A stretch of DNA of 12,762 bases from Gemmobacter sp. (GCA_003509785.1 DOMY01000279.1:1-12762), one strand, 5' to 3'; positions 1 to 6,020 are shown, numbered from the stretch's first letter. The notes: a model not told the origin generated them from the sequence alone. Numbers and translations are program-made.

Positions 1-390
1 CTCGATCAGCACGATCAGGAGGATGGTGAGCGCGATCATCAGGCTGGAGACCGCGGCGATCGATGGGTCGGGGCTGAATTCGAGTTGGGTGTAGATTTGG
101 ATTGGCAGGGTAACGACCTCAGGTGAGCGCAGGAACAGCGATACGACCGCTTCGTCGAACGAGATGTTGAAGGCGAAGAAGGCGCCTGCAGCGATCCCGG
201 GCAGGCATTGGGGCACCGTAACGCGCCAGAGGCTGCGCCAGGGGCCCGCCCCCATGGTTCGCGCGGCCTCTTCGAGGAACGGGTCCGAAGTGGTCAGGAC
301 CGCAAGCGTGGTGCGGATGACATAGGGAAGCGCAAGCACGAGATGCCCTACGAAAACCGTGAACAGGGAACTCGGTCCCACCGTGCGGCA
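1..390 (-). pseudogene. PotC-type ABC transporter permease, C-terminal fragment (5' part missing, 3' end off window)
   Basis: The minus strand reads as the C-terminal half of an inner-membrane permease of a spermidine/putrescine-type ABC importer (PotC/BPD_transp_1 family). Visible pieces in order: a membrane segment (FVGHLVLALPYVIRT), then the EAA-type coupling motif (LEEAARTMGAGPWRSLWRV), then VTVPQCLPGIAAGAFFAF, the family-typical ISFDEAVVSLFL, and a last membrane segment running off the left edge. The frame stays open upstream to about position 415, but resemblance to the family stops near 385-390. The first four or so membrane segments expected of a 260-280 aa permease are absent; in their place is unrelated sequence. 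I therefore read it as 5'-truncated and probably non-functional. The substrate cannot be inferred. Whether other genes of the ABC system lie to the left is not visible. Confidence 0.75.
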
Positions 391-550
391 GATCGCGGTC
401 GCGCTTGGCGTTGAAGGCGGTGTCATGGGTGGCGTGCGCGGCTTCCCATGCGGTCTCGTCGGCCTCGGTGAAGCGCCGCACGAAGACGAGCGATTCCTTC
501 ACGGTTTCCGATGACGCTGGTGATGACGAAGAGGCTGCCGCGCCCGGCAC
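390..550 (-). pseudogene. Unidentified protein fragment between the broken permease and the phage-like remnant
   Basis: On the minus strand an open frame from 550 downwards gives a stretch (about residues 18-55, including ESLVFVRRFTEADETAWEAA and NAKRDRDLPHG) whose charged, amphipathic composition looks like real protein rather than noise. It then runs out of frame into the permease remnant. I do not recognise the family. Because it lies between two decayed gene pieces and has no convincing start or end, it is best taken as a fragment of another gene brought in by the same rearrangements. It could also be a chance open frame; G+C-rich DNA produces many of these. Confidence 0.25.
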
Positions 551-570
551 GGAAGCGAAGCTGCGTCGTG

Positions 571-826
571 TGCATCGAGACGGTGATGGGGGCGACCCCG
601 AGGCGGTTGGGCGTCCTAGCGGCGGATTTCTTTGTGGGGCCGGTGTCGCGCTTTGATCTTGGCAATGCGCTGGTGGTCGATCTCTATTCCGGCACCTTGG
701 AAAGCGTCACGGACATCCCCTTGCTGGGCGGGGCCATGCGCTGGCCGTCGAGACCGGTGCTGGGCAGTGGAAATTGTCCAAGCCGGGGTGGCTGAGCTGA
801 TCGCGCCGGGACGGTACCGGCTGCGC
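571..826 (+). pseudogene. GTA-like baseplate megatron / phage host-specificity protein, C-terminal fragment with two frameshifts
   Basis: Three consecutive plus-strand frames join into one protein segment resembling the C-terminal part of the very large TIM-barrel 'megatron' tail protein of rhodobacteral gene transfer agents. Frame one (to about 735) reads ADFFVGPVSRFDLGNALVVD and ends in LLGGA. Frame two (738-770) reads ALAVETGAGQW. Frame three (773-826) reads IVQAGVAELIAPGRYRLR. Adding one A at about 736 (restoring AAT, Asn) and one G at about 770 (restoring GAA, Glu) reconstructs a single frame. The normal continuation after RYRLR in this family (a Leu-Leu-Arg-Gly-Gln type motif) is missing because the sequence switches to an inverted peptidase fragment. 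Intact family members exceed 1000 residues, so this is a small, dead remnant. Family identity is from memory of the conserved C-terminal motif; the frameshifts are seen directly. Confidence 0.7.
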
Positions 827-828
827 TG

Positions 829-990
829 GGCTTGCAGCTTGTCCATGGCTTCGGTGTTGATCTTGATCGCACCGGTCCCGCGACAGGCGATTTCGGCCAG
901 GGAGAAGCTGGGCCAACGCCATGCGGTTTCAGGCAAGTCGTGGAAATGGTTAGCCGTTCTGCCAAGCGACCTTTTGGCATTCCTACGAGA
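829..990 (-). pseudogene. Peptidase M15-like (phage-type D-Ala-D-Ala carboxypeptidase) N-terminal fragment
   Basis: The minus strand encodes AWRWPSFSLAEIACRGTG followed by IKINTEAMDKLQA. This is the characteristic N-terminal block of the M15_3-type murein peptidases carried by GTA-like and prophage tail regions in Rhodobacterales. The family continues with a Leu-Arg-Asp-Arg-Leu-Gly-Lys segment and then the catalytic zinc-binding His/Asp residues. None of that is present: after about position 829 the sequence becomes the opposite strand of the megatron remnant. The upstream part (RNAKRSLGRTANHFHDLPET) has no ATG start in a convincing position, only a TTG at about 996. The piece has no catalytic residues and must be inactive. 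Its position next to the megatron remnant suggests both derive from one phage-like tail cluster. Confidence 0.65.
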
Positions 991-1132
991 CGACAAAGCT
1001 CTGCGGCGATTGGATCATTCCCTTACGCCTTCTCGTTCCAGAGCTTTTGGCCGAAATGCCCATCGCCGTTTCCACGGCATTAGCTGCACGGGAGAGGGCT
1101 GCGAAATCTGCCGCATAGCCGCGCTTCAGCAT
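983..1132 (-). CDS. Possible small ORF of 49 codons, unrecognised
   Basis: An ATG-started frame of 49 residues (starts MLKRGYAADFAALSRAANAV, ends with a basic stretch SSGTRRRKG and then QSPQSFVVS). The N-terminal half looks like an amphipathic helix; the C-terminal half does not look structured. I see no convincing ribosome binding site, and its 3' end touches the peptidase remnant. It may be the broken end of a longer gene, in which case the part before the SSGTRRRKG stretch is the native segment. It is listed only because nothing else explains 990-1132. I do not assign a function. Confidence 0.2.
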   Translation of the reverse strand: MLKRGYAADFAALSRAANAVETAMGISAKSSGTRRRKGMIQSPQSFVVS

Positions 1133-1137
1133 ACCAT

Positions 1138-1171
1138 CCGCAGGCCAGAGGCACTGTGGCCCCGCCTGCGG
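1138..1171. repeat. Inverted repeat downstream of the 81-aa gene
   Basis: CCGCAGGC (1138-1145) is the exact reverse complement of GCCTGCGG (1164-1171), and inside it GGCCA/TGGCC (1143-1147 and 1157-1161) can also pair. It lies 16 nt beyond the stop codon of the minus-strand small gene, where a terminator is expected. There is no T-tract after it on either strand, so a rho-independent terminator is not well supported; it may only protect or end the transcript weakly. Confidence 0.35.
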
Positions 1172-1186
1172 GGATGTCGCCGCAGA

Positions 1187-1432
1187 TCAGCTTGCGGCGG
1201 GTTTGCTTTTCGCCCGTGCGGGTTTTTTCACGACAGGTTGCTGGCTGGCCAGCAGATCGTCGGCCGCCTGCTGATCCAGCCGCAGCTGGCGCAATCTTGC
1301 GGTCTTGGCATCGCGGCGGGTGACTTCGGCTTCCATGATCGCTCTGGCGCTGGCATCCGTCACATCCGCACGGCTGGCCGCTTTCGGCTTTTCCGGCGGA
1401 AACAGGTTATGTTTGGTAATGGCCTTCGTCAT
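1187..1432 (-). CDS. Small basic conserved hypothetical protein downstream of cspA
   Basis: This is an 81-residue protein beginning MTKAITKHNLFPPEKPKAAS. It has a central helix-forming, charged part (about residues 23-62, rich in Ala, Arg, Glu and Gln) and a Lys/Pro/Ala tail (VVKKPARAKSKPAAS). There is no signal peptide, membrane segment or enzyme motif. A ribosome binding site (GAAGGA) lies about 9 nt before the ATG. From memory, small proteins starting with a similar Lys-His-Asn-Leu-Phe-Pro-Pro block are found next to cold-shock genes in Rhodobacterales, which supports it being real. The basic tail would suit nucleic-acid binding, but that is only inference. It lies on the same strand as cspA, about 100 nt downstream, with an intrinsic terminator between them, so it may be expressed by read-through or from its own promoter. 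Confidence 0.7.
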   Translation of the reverse strand: MTKAITKHNLFPPEKPKAASRADVTDASARAIMEAEVTRRDAKTARLRQLRLDQQAADDLLASQQPVVKKPARAKSKPAAS

Positions 1433-1464
1433 CGGGGATTATCCTTCTGATCGCGCAAAATGCA

Positions 1465-1488
1465 AAAGCCGGGCATGGGCCCGGCTTT
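1465..1488 (-). terminator. Rho-independent terminator after cspA
   Basis: This is a perfect 10-bp stem (AAAGCCGGGC paired with GCCCGGCTTT) with a 4-base loop. Read on the minus strand, it is followed by TTTT-type runs (a T directly after the stem and TTTT at 1460-1457). Its place between the cspA stop and the next gene, and its orientation, fit a cspA terminator, probably leaky toward the small downstream gene. Confidence 0.8.
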
Positions 1489-1499
1489 CGGCGTAGTCT

Positions 1500-1523
1500 G
1501 GCCTGACAGCACAGCGTCAGGCC
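1500..1523 (-). repeat. Hairpin directly after the cspA stop codon
   Basis: GGCCTGAC (1500-1507) pairs exactly with GTCAGGCC (1516-1523) around an 8-nt loop. The hairpin starts 13 nt after the cspA stop and precedes the intrinsic terminator. It has no T-tract. A 3' stabilising structure on the cspA mRNA is a reasonable guess, but it may also be fortuitous in G+C-rich DNA. Confidence 0.4.
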
Positions 1524-1536
1524 CCTGGCAGGCCGT

Positions 1537-1746
1537 TCAGGCGGTCTGCAGGTTTTCAGCAGCGTTCTTGCCCGAACGGGCGTCGCGCACCAGGTCAAAG
1601 CTCAGCTTCTGGCCTTCGGTGATGGTCTGCATGCCAGCGCGTTCAACGGCCGAGATGTGAACAAACACGTCAGCAGCGCCATTGTCCGGGGCGATGAAGC
1701 CGAAGCCTTTGGTGGTGTTGAAGAATTTTACGGTTCCAATGGTCAT
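1537..1746 (-). CDS. cspA: Cold-shock domain protein (CspA family)
   Basis: A 69-residue single-domain cold-shock protein that binds single-stranded RNA and DNA and acts as an RNA chaperone in the cytoplasm. Both nucleic-acid-binding motifs are intact: RNP1 as KGFGFI (residues 13-18) and RNP2 as DVFVHI (about residues 26-31). Typical flanks are present (GTVKFFN at the N-terminus, [20 protein letters not shown] at the C-terminus). Length equals the family norm. The start has an AAAGGA ribosome binding site 7 nt upstream. The upstream leader has three consecutive hairpins, the last one presenting this ribosome binding site in its loop, so translational control is plausible. An intrinsic terminator lies about 50 nt downstream. 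It could be cold-induced or constitutive; sequence alone does not say. Confidence 0.97.
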   Translation of the reverse strand: MTIGTVKFFNTTKGFGFIAPDNGAADVFVHISAVERAGMQTITEGQKLSFDLVRDARSGKNAAENLQTA

Positions 1747-1748
1747 GA

Positions 1749-1801
1749 CGATTTCCTTTCAATCGGTCACAGATTTTGACCGGCCGCATCATTTGTGCGG
1801 C
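1749..1801 (-). promoter_or_regulatory. cspA 5' leader: three consecutive hairpins with 7-nt loops, last one holding the Shine-Dalgarno
   Basis: Read along the minus strand toward cspA: hairpin 1 pairs GCCGCA with TGCGGC (1801-1783); hairpin 2 pairs CGGTCA with TGACCG (1782-1764); hairpin 3 pairs CGATT with AATCG (1765-1749). Each loop is exactly 7 nt. The third loop is GAAAGGA, the ribosome binding site of cspA, so it would be exposed when the short A/T-rich stem forms, while hairpins 2 and 3 share two bases (CG, 1764-1765) and partly compete. cspA leaders of other bacteria are known to be structured and temperature-sensitive; that this one is a thermosensor is inference. Confidence 0.5.
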
Positions 1802-1889
1802 AGGCCGACGAGATCGATTCTGGAAGAGGAAGATCGCAGAAAGCGCGGAAGCGCAAAAAACAAAGTCCGACAGCAAGATCGATGATGTC

Positions 1890-1918
1890 TACATGGGCCT
1901 ACTGCACACACATATCAA
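1890..1918 (-). promoter_or_regulatory. Candidate cspA promoter
   Basis: On the minus strand TTGATA (1918-1913) is followed after 17 nt by CATGTA (1895-1890). The -35 box is good and the -10 box is poor. It would place transcription start near 1883 and give a leader of roughly 135 nt, in line with the long leaders known for cspA genes. The match is too weak to be certain. Confidence 0.3.
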
Positions 1919-2139
1919 GCCCTCATACCGGGAAAGCGGAAGAAACTGCACTTTCGGCCCTCCAGGCACCAGAAATCATGGCAGATGCCGTCTCCTTGGC
2001 GCCGCCCGGTCTCTGCAAGGGCCGGGCAGGGGGGCAGACCGATCAGATTCGCAGCCCGGCTGGCATATCCTGCCCCGCTCTTCGCCCGCAAAGATATGGC
2101 CCCCGCACCCATGACCCGGATGCCGGGGCCACCTTTTGC
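1919..2139. other. Gene-free stretch between the cspA leader and the aldehyde dehydrogenase
   Basis: No frame on either strand has a start with a ribosome binding site or a recognisable protein. The only structure seen is an imperfect inverted repeat at 2098-2130 (GGCCCCCGCA against TGCCGGGGCC, one mismatch), lying 10 nt beyond the aldehyde dehydrogenase stop codon. It may end that transcript, though no T-tract follows on the minus strand. Intergenic sequence upstream of about 1919 appears to belong to the cspA control region. Confidence 0.4.
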
Positions 2140-3600
2140 TTACCCGTGCGATGCCGTCACGGTTTTCAACCGCGAAAACCCATAAAGCGCTTCAAAGCCC
2201 TTTTCACGGCCATGGCCGGATTTGCCCACCCCGCCGAACGGCAGCTCGATTCCGCCACCGGCACCATAGTTGTTGATGAACACCTGGCCCACGTTCAGCT
2301 TGCGCGCCAGCCGCATCTGGCGGCCCCCGTCGCGTGTCCAGACCCCGGCGACCAGACCATATTCCGTGCCATTGGCGATACGGATCGCATCGGCTTCGGT
2401 ATCGAACGGGATCAGCACCTGAACCGGGCCAAAGATTTCCTCCTGCGCCAGGCGGTGATCGGGCGGCACTTCGGCAAACAGCACCGGCGCCACATAATTG
2501 CCCGCCGCCGGGGCATCGTCGCGGATGCGGCCTTCGCCTGCCACCGCCAGATCCTGTTTGCCAAGCGCGATGTAAGAGGACACGATTTCCTTCTGCCGCT
2601 TTGATACCAGCGGCCCCAGATCGCGGTTGTCCGGCGCAGGCCCGACCTCCAGCCCCTGATAGACCTCGGCCATGCGGCGCCGCACCTCATCGTAAATGCC
2701 GCGCTGCACCAGCACGCGCGAGGCGGCAGAGCAGGTCTGCCCAGCGGCCTGCATACAGGCGCCAACCAGCGTGGGCAGGGCCGCCTCCAGATCCACATCG
2801 TCGAACACGATATGCGGCGACTTGCCGCCCAACTCCAGCGTCACCGGCACCACATTGCGCGCCGCCGCTTCCTGGATGCGCCGCCCTGTGCCAACCGACC
2901 CGGTGAAAGACACATGATGCACCCCCGGATGTTCCGAAAGCGCCGCCCCCACCTCGGCGCCATAGCCGGTAACGATATTCAGCGCGCCCGCAGGCAGCCC
3001 CGCCTCTGCCGCGATCGAGGCGAAGGCCAGCGAACTGAGCGAGGCATCTTCGGCGGGTTTCAGAACACAGGCATTGCCCATCGCCAGCGCCGCCCCCACA
3101 GAACGCCCCAGAATCTGCAACGGATAGTTCCAGGGGATGATATGCCCCGTCACCCCATGCGGTTCGCGCAGGGTATAGACGGTGAACCCATCCTGATAGG
3201 GAATGGTGGTGCCATGCACCTTGTCGGCGGCGCCGGCATAGAATTCCAGATAGCGCGCCAGCGCCGTGCTGTCATTGCGCGCCTGTTTCATCGGCTTGCC
3301 CACATCGGTGGATTCCAGAAACGCCAGCTCTTCCGCCCGGGCCAGCACCAGCTGCGACATACGCATCAGGATGCGCCCGCGCTCCACCGCAGGCATCCGG
3401 CCCCAGGCCCCCTCCAGCGCGGCCTCGGCCGCTGTCACGGCGGCATCCACATCCGCCGCTGTGCCCCGGCCAATCGCGCAGATCACCTCGCCGGTGGACG
3501 GGTTCTCAACCGGAATCGTGCTGTCCGATCCGGGGCGGCACCTTGCCCCGCCGATGAAGATCATGGTCGGATCAAACCACAGGCTTTGCTGGATGTTCAT
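2140..3600 (-). CDS. NAD(P)-dependent aldehyde dehydrogenase (betaine-aldehyde-dehydrogenase-like)
   Basis: A full-length 486-aa soluble aldehyde dehydrogenase that oxidises an aldehyde to its acid. Seen in the sequence: cofactor and active-site Asn158 in IIPWNYPLQ, Lys181 in LKPAE, the Rossmann-fold SFTGSVGTGR (231-240), general base Glu256 in LELGGK, nucleophile Cys290 in GQTCSAASR, the EEIFGPV block, and the C-terminal LPFGGVGKSGHGREKG. The ATG at 3600 is chosen because GGGAGGA lies 6 nt upstream; a longer frame reaches 3621 without such a site. It is 33 nt downstream of the GntR-family gene on the same strand, so the two are probably co-transcribed, divergently from the TRAP operon. It differs clearly from the second aldehyde dehydrogenase at 9532-10986, so it likely acts on another intermediate. 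Substrate not assignable. Confidence 0.95.
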   Translation of the reverse strand: MNIQQSLWFDPTMIFIGGARCRPGSDSTIPVENPSTGEVICAIGRGTAADVDAAVTAAEAALEGAWGRMPAVERGRILMRMSQLVLARAEELAFLESTDVGKPMKQARNDSTALARYLEFYAGAADKVHGTTIPYQDGFTVYTLREPHGVTGHIIPWNYPLQILGRSVGAALAMGNACVLKPAEDASLSSLAFASIAAEAGLPAGALNIVTGYGAEVGAALSEHPGVHHVSFTGSVGTGRRIQEAAARNVVPVTLELGGKSPHIVFDDVDLEAALPTLVGACMQAAGQTCSAASRVLVQRGIYDEVRRRMAEVYQGLEVGPAPDNRDLGPLVSKRQKEIVSSYIALGKQDLAVAGEGRIRDDAPAAGNYVAPVLFAEVPPDHRLAQEEIFGPVQVLIPFDTEADAIRIANGTEYGLVAGVWTRDGGRQMRLARKLNVGQVFINNYGAGGGIELPFGGVGKSGHGREKGFEALYGFSRLKTVTASHG

Positions 3601-3633
3601 GTCTTTCCTCCCGGTCCGCATCTGGCGCGGCCT

Positions 3634-4350
3634 TCACGTTGCATTGAAATAGGGCTGCATCCGGTCGCGCGATGCGGCGATATGGGCCTGCATCGCTACC
3701 TGTGCCGCAGCGCCATCGCCCTCGCGGATGGCGCGCATGATGGCATCATGTTCCTTCACCGCATCCATGGCGACCGCCGCGTGATAGCGCAGCCGGAACA
3801 GGTGCATATGCGTATACAGCCGCTCCAGCGCCTCGCAGATCACGGTATTGCGGCCCGCCTCGGCGATTCTTGCGTGAAACTCGCCGTCCATCAGTGCGAA
3901 TTTGCTGTAATTCGCCTCGGTATCCGTATCGGCCAGCGCCGACATCTCTTCCGCCAGCTCTGCCAGCGCCGCAACTTCGGATGGGGTGGCCAGCAGGGCT
4001 GCGGCTGCGGCTGCGGCCGGTTCGATCAGCAGCCGGAATTCATAGATATCGCGGAACCGGCTGCCCGACAGTTGCGGTGCAACATTGTATCCGGTGTTGT
4101 GTTTCTTCACCACCAGCCCCTCGGCCTCCAGCCGGATCAAGGCCGCGCGGATCGGGGTCTGCGACACGCCGAACTGCCGCGCCAGGCCGTCGACCGACAG
4201 CTTTTCCCCCGGCGGAATCCGCAGCGAGATCAGTTCCGCAAGCATCAGCTCATAGGCTTCGTCGCCCAGCGAAGGGCGCGGCGCGATCAGCGGGGCGGGG
4301 CCGGCTTCTGTGGGCTGGCCGTGGCTGGGCTTCTTCAATCCTGGCTCCAT
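3634..4350 (-). CDS. GntR-family transcriptional regulator, FadR/FCD subfamily
   Basis: A 238-aa regulator that typically binds operator DNA as a dimer and releases it on binding an organic acid. The N-terminal winged helix-turn-helix lies at about residues 31-90 (LARQFGVSQTPIRAALIRLEAEGLV, then the wing KKHNTGYNV). The C-terminal all-helical FCD domain (about 98-232) keeps the metal-site pattern Asp155, His159, His201 and His223, typical of FCD proteins that bind a carboxylate through a metal ion. A poly-Ala run (112-118) sits in the first FCD helix. ATG at 4350 fits the family length; a longer frame reaches 4566 but would cover the divergent promoter and the dctP start. The ribosome binding site is weak. 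Its divergent position, 142 nt from dctP, makes it the probable regulator of both arms. Confidence 0.93.
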   Translation of the reverse strand: MEPGLKKPSHGQPTEAGPAPLIAPRPSLGDEAYELMLAELISLRIPPGEKLSVDGLARQFGVSQTPIRAALIRLEAEGLVVKKHNTGYNVAPQLSGSRFRDIYEFRLLIEPAAAAAAALLATPSEVAALAELAEEMSALADTDTEANYSKFALMDGEFHARIAEAGRNTVICEALERLYTHMHLFRLRYHAAVAMDAVKEHDAIMRAIREGDGAAAQVAMQAHIAASRDRMQPYFNAT

Positions 4351-4394
4351 GGTTAGCGGAAACACTTGACGAGTGGCGGTCTGCCTGTCACTTA

Positions 4395-4418
4395 ATCGAA
4401 TATCGTATCGGATATCGG
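4395..4418. promoter_or_regulatory. Candidate GntR operator: 12-bp direct repeat containing an imperfect palindrome
   Basis: In the 142-nt divergent region, ATCGAATATCGT is followed immediately by ATCGGATATCGG (10 of 12 identical). Across the join lies a 16-bp imperfect palindrome, ATATCgtATcgGATAT (4400-4415). It is strikingly A/T-rich against its G+C-rich surroundings. FCD-type GntR proteins bind short inverted repeats of this kind, and the position between the two transcription units fits control of both. A possible -35 (TTGACG, 4366-4371) precedes it on the plus strand, but no good -10 is seen, so promoter boxes are not called. Operator function is inferred. Confidence 0.5.
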
Positions 4419-4492
4419 GTGTAAAGCCCGCCCCGATCGCCCGGCACAGCGAGTGGAGGCGCAGCCGGATCACAACCCGAGGGAGGATCAAG

Positions 4493-5464
4493 ATGAACAT
4501 TCGCAGCATTTGCCTGGCCGCACTTCTTTCAACCTGTGCCTTGGTTTCGGCGCAGGCCCGTGACATGAACTTTGCGCTGACCCCGCCGCTGGAATCACAT
4601 TACGGCGCCGCAGCCACCGCCTTTGCGGAAAAGATGGCAGAGCTTTCGGGCGGCGACATCACCGTGAACGTCAAGCCCGGCGGCGTGCTGGGCGGCGAGC
4701 GCGAGGTGCTGGAGGGGATGCAGATCGGCACCATCGAACTGGCGATTTCGTCCACCGGCCCGATCGGCAGCTTCATTCCCGAAACCTATGCGCTGGATTT
4801 CCCCTTCCTGTTCAAAAGCTATGACAGCGCCCGCGCGGTGCTGGATGGCCCGATCGGGGAAGAGCTGCTGGCGAAATTCGACAGCGTCGGCCTTGTCGGT
4901 CTGGCCTGGGGCGAAAATGGCTTCCGCCATATCACCAATTCCCGCAAGGCCATCGCCGTGCCTGCCGATGTCAATGGCCTGAAGATCCGCACCATGGAAA
5001 ACCAGGTGCATATCGACGCCTTCCAGGAACTGGGCGCGGCCCCGGCCCCCATGAGCTGGACCGAAGTGATCACCGCCCTGCAGCAGGGCACCATTGATGC
5101 GCAGGAAAACCCGATCCCGATCATTGTGGCCAACAAGCTGTGGGATGTGCAGAAACATGCAAGCCTCACCGGCCATGTCTATTCGCCCGCCGTCATCGTG
5201 ATGTCCAAGATCCATTGGGATCAGCTGAGCGAAGCGGAACAGGGCTGGGTGAAGGAAGCCGCCAAGGCCGCCGCCGCCGCTGACCGTGCCGTGGTGACCA
5301 AGAACGAAGAAGAAGGCGTTGCCCTGATGAAGGCCAATGGCATGGAGGTGGTGACAGATGTGGATCGCGCCGCTTTCGAGGCTGCCGTTGCCCCCACCTA
5401 TGAAAAACTTGCCCCGCAATACGGCGCCGAACTGATCGAGCGTATCCGGGCGGCCCAGAACTGA
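4493..5464 (+). CDS. dctP: TRAP transporter periplasmic substrate-binding protein (DctP family)
   Basis: A 323-aa periplasmic receptor for a tripartite ATP-independent transporter that captures an organic acid and delivers it to DctQM. A Sec signal peptide spans residues 1-22 (MNIRSICLAALLSTCALVSA, cleavage after AQA). Family hallmarks follow: PGGVLGGEREVLEGMQIGTI (62-81), the PFLF segment (104-107), GLKIRTMEN with Arg166, which in this family normally salt-bridges the substrate carboxylate, and QENP (204-207). The conserved arginine suggests a carboxylate ligand; its identity is unknown. ATG at 4493 is preceded by GGGAGGA. It is the first gene of the plus-strand operon, 142 nt from the divergent gntR gene. 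Any longer frame upstream lacks a ribosome binding site and runs through the promoter. Confidence 0.97.
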   Translation: MNIRSICLAALLSTCALVSAQARDMNFALTPPLESHYGAAATAFAEKMAELSGGDITVNVKPGGVLGGEREVLEGMQIGTIELAISSTGPIGSFIPETYALDFPFLFKSYDSARAVLDGPIGEELLAKFDSVGLVGLAWGENGFRHITNSRKAIAVPADVNGLKIRTMENQVHIDAFQELGAAPAPMSWTEVITALQQGTIDAQENPIPIIVANKLWDVQKHASLTGHVYSPAVIVMSKIHWDQLSEAEQGWVKEAAKAAAAADRAVVTKNEEEGVALMKANGMEVVTDVDRAAFEAAVAPTYEKLAPQYGAELIERIRAAQN

Positions 5465-5474
5465 GCCACCCTTC

Positions 5475-5502
5475 TGCGGGTGCCGCCTCGCCGGTGCCCG
5501 CA
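5475..5502 (+). repeat. Hairpin in the dctP-dctQ gap
   Basis: TGCGGG (5475-5480) pairs with CCCGCA (5497-5502) in the 61-nt gap between dctP and dctQ, the largest gap inside the operon. No T-tract follows. Hairpins between the receptor gene and the membrane genes are common in transporter operons and can protect the upstream message, which would raise receptor level over membrane subunits; this role is inferred. Confidence 0.4.
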
Positions 5503-5525
5503 TCTTCCGTATCCCCGAGGTCAAG

Positions 5526-6020
5526 ATGCGACAGACATTCCGTCTCGCCGCCGAGCGGCTTATTTCCACCACGCACAACCTTGCAGCCCTGCTGCTGGCG
5601 GTGGCAACCGTGCTGGTGTTCTATCAGGTGGTCACACGGTTTCTCATCGGCCATTCGGCCGGCTGGTCCGAAGTGGCGGCGCGCGGCGCGGTGGTCTGGA
5701 TGGTCTTCATTGCCGCTGGGGCCGGGTTCCGGCTGGCGGCGATGATCCCGCTTGAATTTTTGCGCAGTGTGCTGCCGCCCGGCCCGAAACGGCTTGTCAT
5801 GGCGGTGGTGACGCTGCTGACGCTGGCGTTCCTGCTGGTTCTGGTCTGGTATGGCACCGCCATGACCCTGCGTGTCAGCACCCAGCAGATTGCCATGCTC
5901 GACATACCGATCAGCTGGTTCTACGCGGCGATCCCCGTGGGCAGCCTGCTGGCCATCCCCGGCGTGATCCTGGCCCATTTCGCCCCCATCACCCGCCCGG
6001 ACGAAGAGGCCATGGAATGA
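5526..6020 (+). CDS. dctQ: TRAP transporter small membrane subunit (DctQ family)
   Basis: A 164-aa inner-membrane protein with four hydrophobic segments (about 18-40, 52-74, 90-112 and 130-152), the standard DctQ topology. The family motif around WSEVAARGAVVWMVFIAA (47-64), with the Trp-Ser-Glu of the second helix, is intact. It partners DctM and docks the DctP receptor in sodium-driven uptake. The ATG follows a GAGG site. The stop overlaps the dctM start by four bases (ATGA at 6017-6020), indicating translational coupling with DctM. Confidence 0.95.
   Translation: MRQTFRLAAERLISTTHNLAALLLAVATVLVFYQVVTRFLIGHSAGWSEVAARGAVVWMVFIAAGAGFRLAAMIPLEFLRSVLPPGPKRLVMAVVTLLTLAFLLVLVWYGTAMTLRVSTQQIAMLDIPISWFYAAIPVGSLLAIPGVILAHFAPITRPDEEAME

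Noticed and set aside
1..1180. Insertion sequence, attachment site or CRISPR array
   Set aside because: No transposase motif, terminal inverted repeat pair, target-site duplication, tRNA gene or regularly spaced repeat was seen; only broken gene pieces.
632..1450. Plus-strand open frame of 272 codons across the remnant region
   Set aside because: It is antisense to the 81-aa gene and to the M15 remnant; only its short part around IVQAGVAELIAPGRYRLR is meaningful, as part of the frameshifted megatron fragment.
1795..2604. Plus-strand open frame covering the gap before the aldehyde dehydrogenase
   Set aside because: No ribosome binding site or domain; its second half is antisense to the aldehyde dehydrogenase.
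3997..4018. GGCTGC-type trinucleotide repeat
   Set aside because: It encodes a poly-alanine stretch in the first helix of the FCD domain and is short; no sign of an independent repeat element.
2812..4356. Plus-strand open frame of 514 codons
   Set aside because: It is antisense to the aldehyde dehydrogenase and gntR genes, with an Arg/His-rich translation and no recognisable domain.
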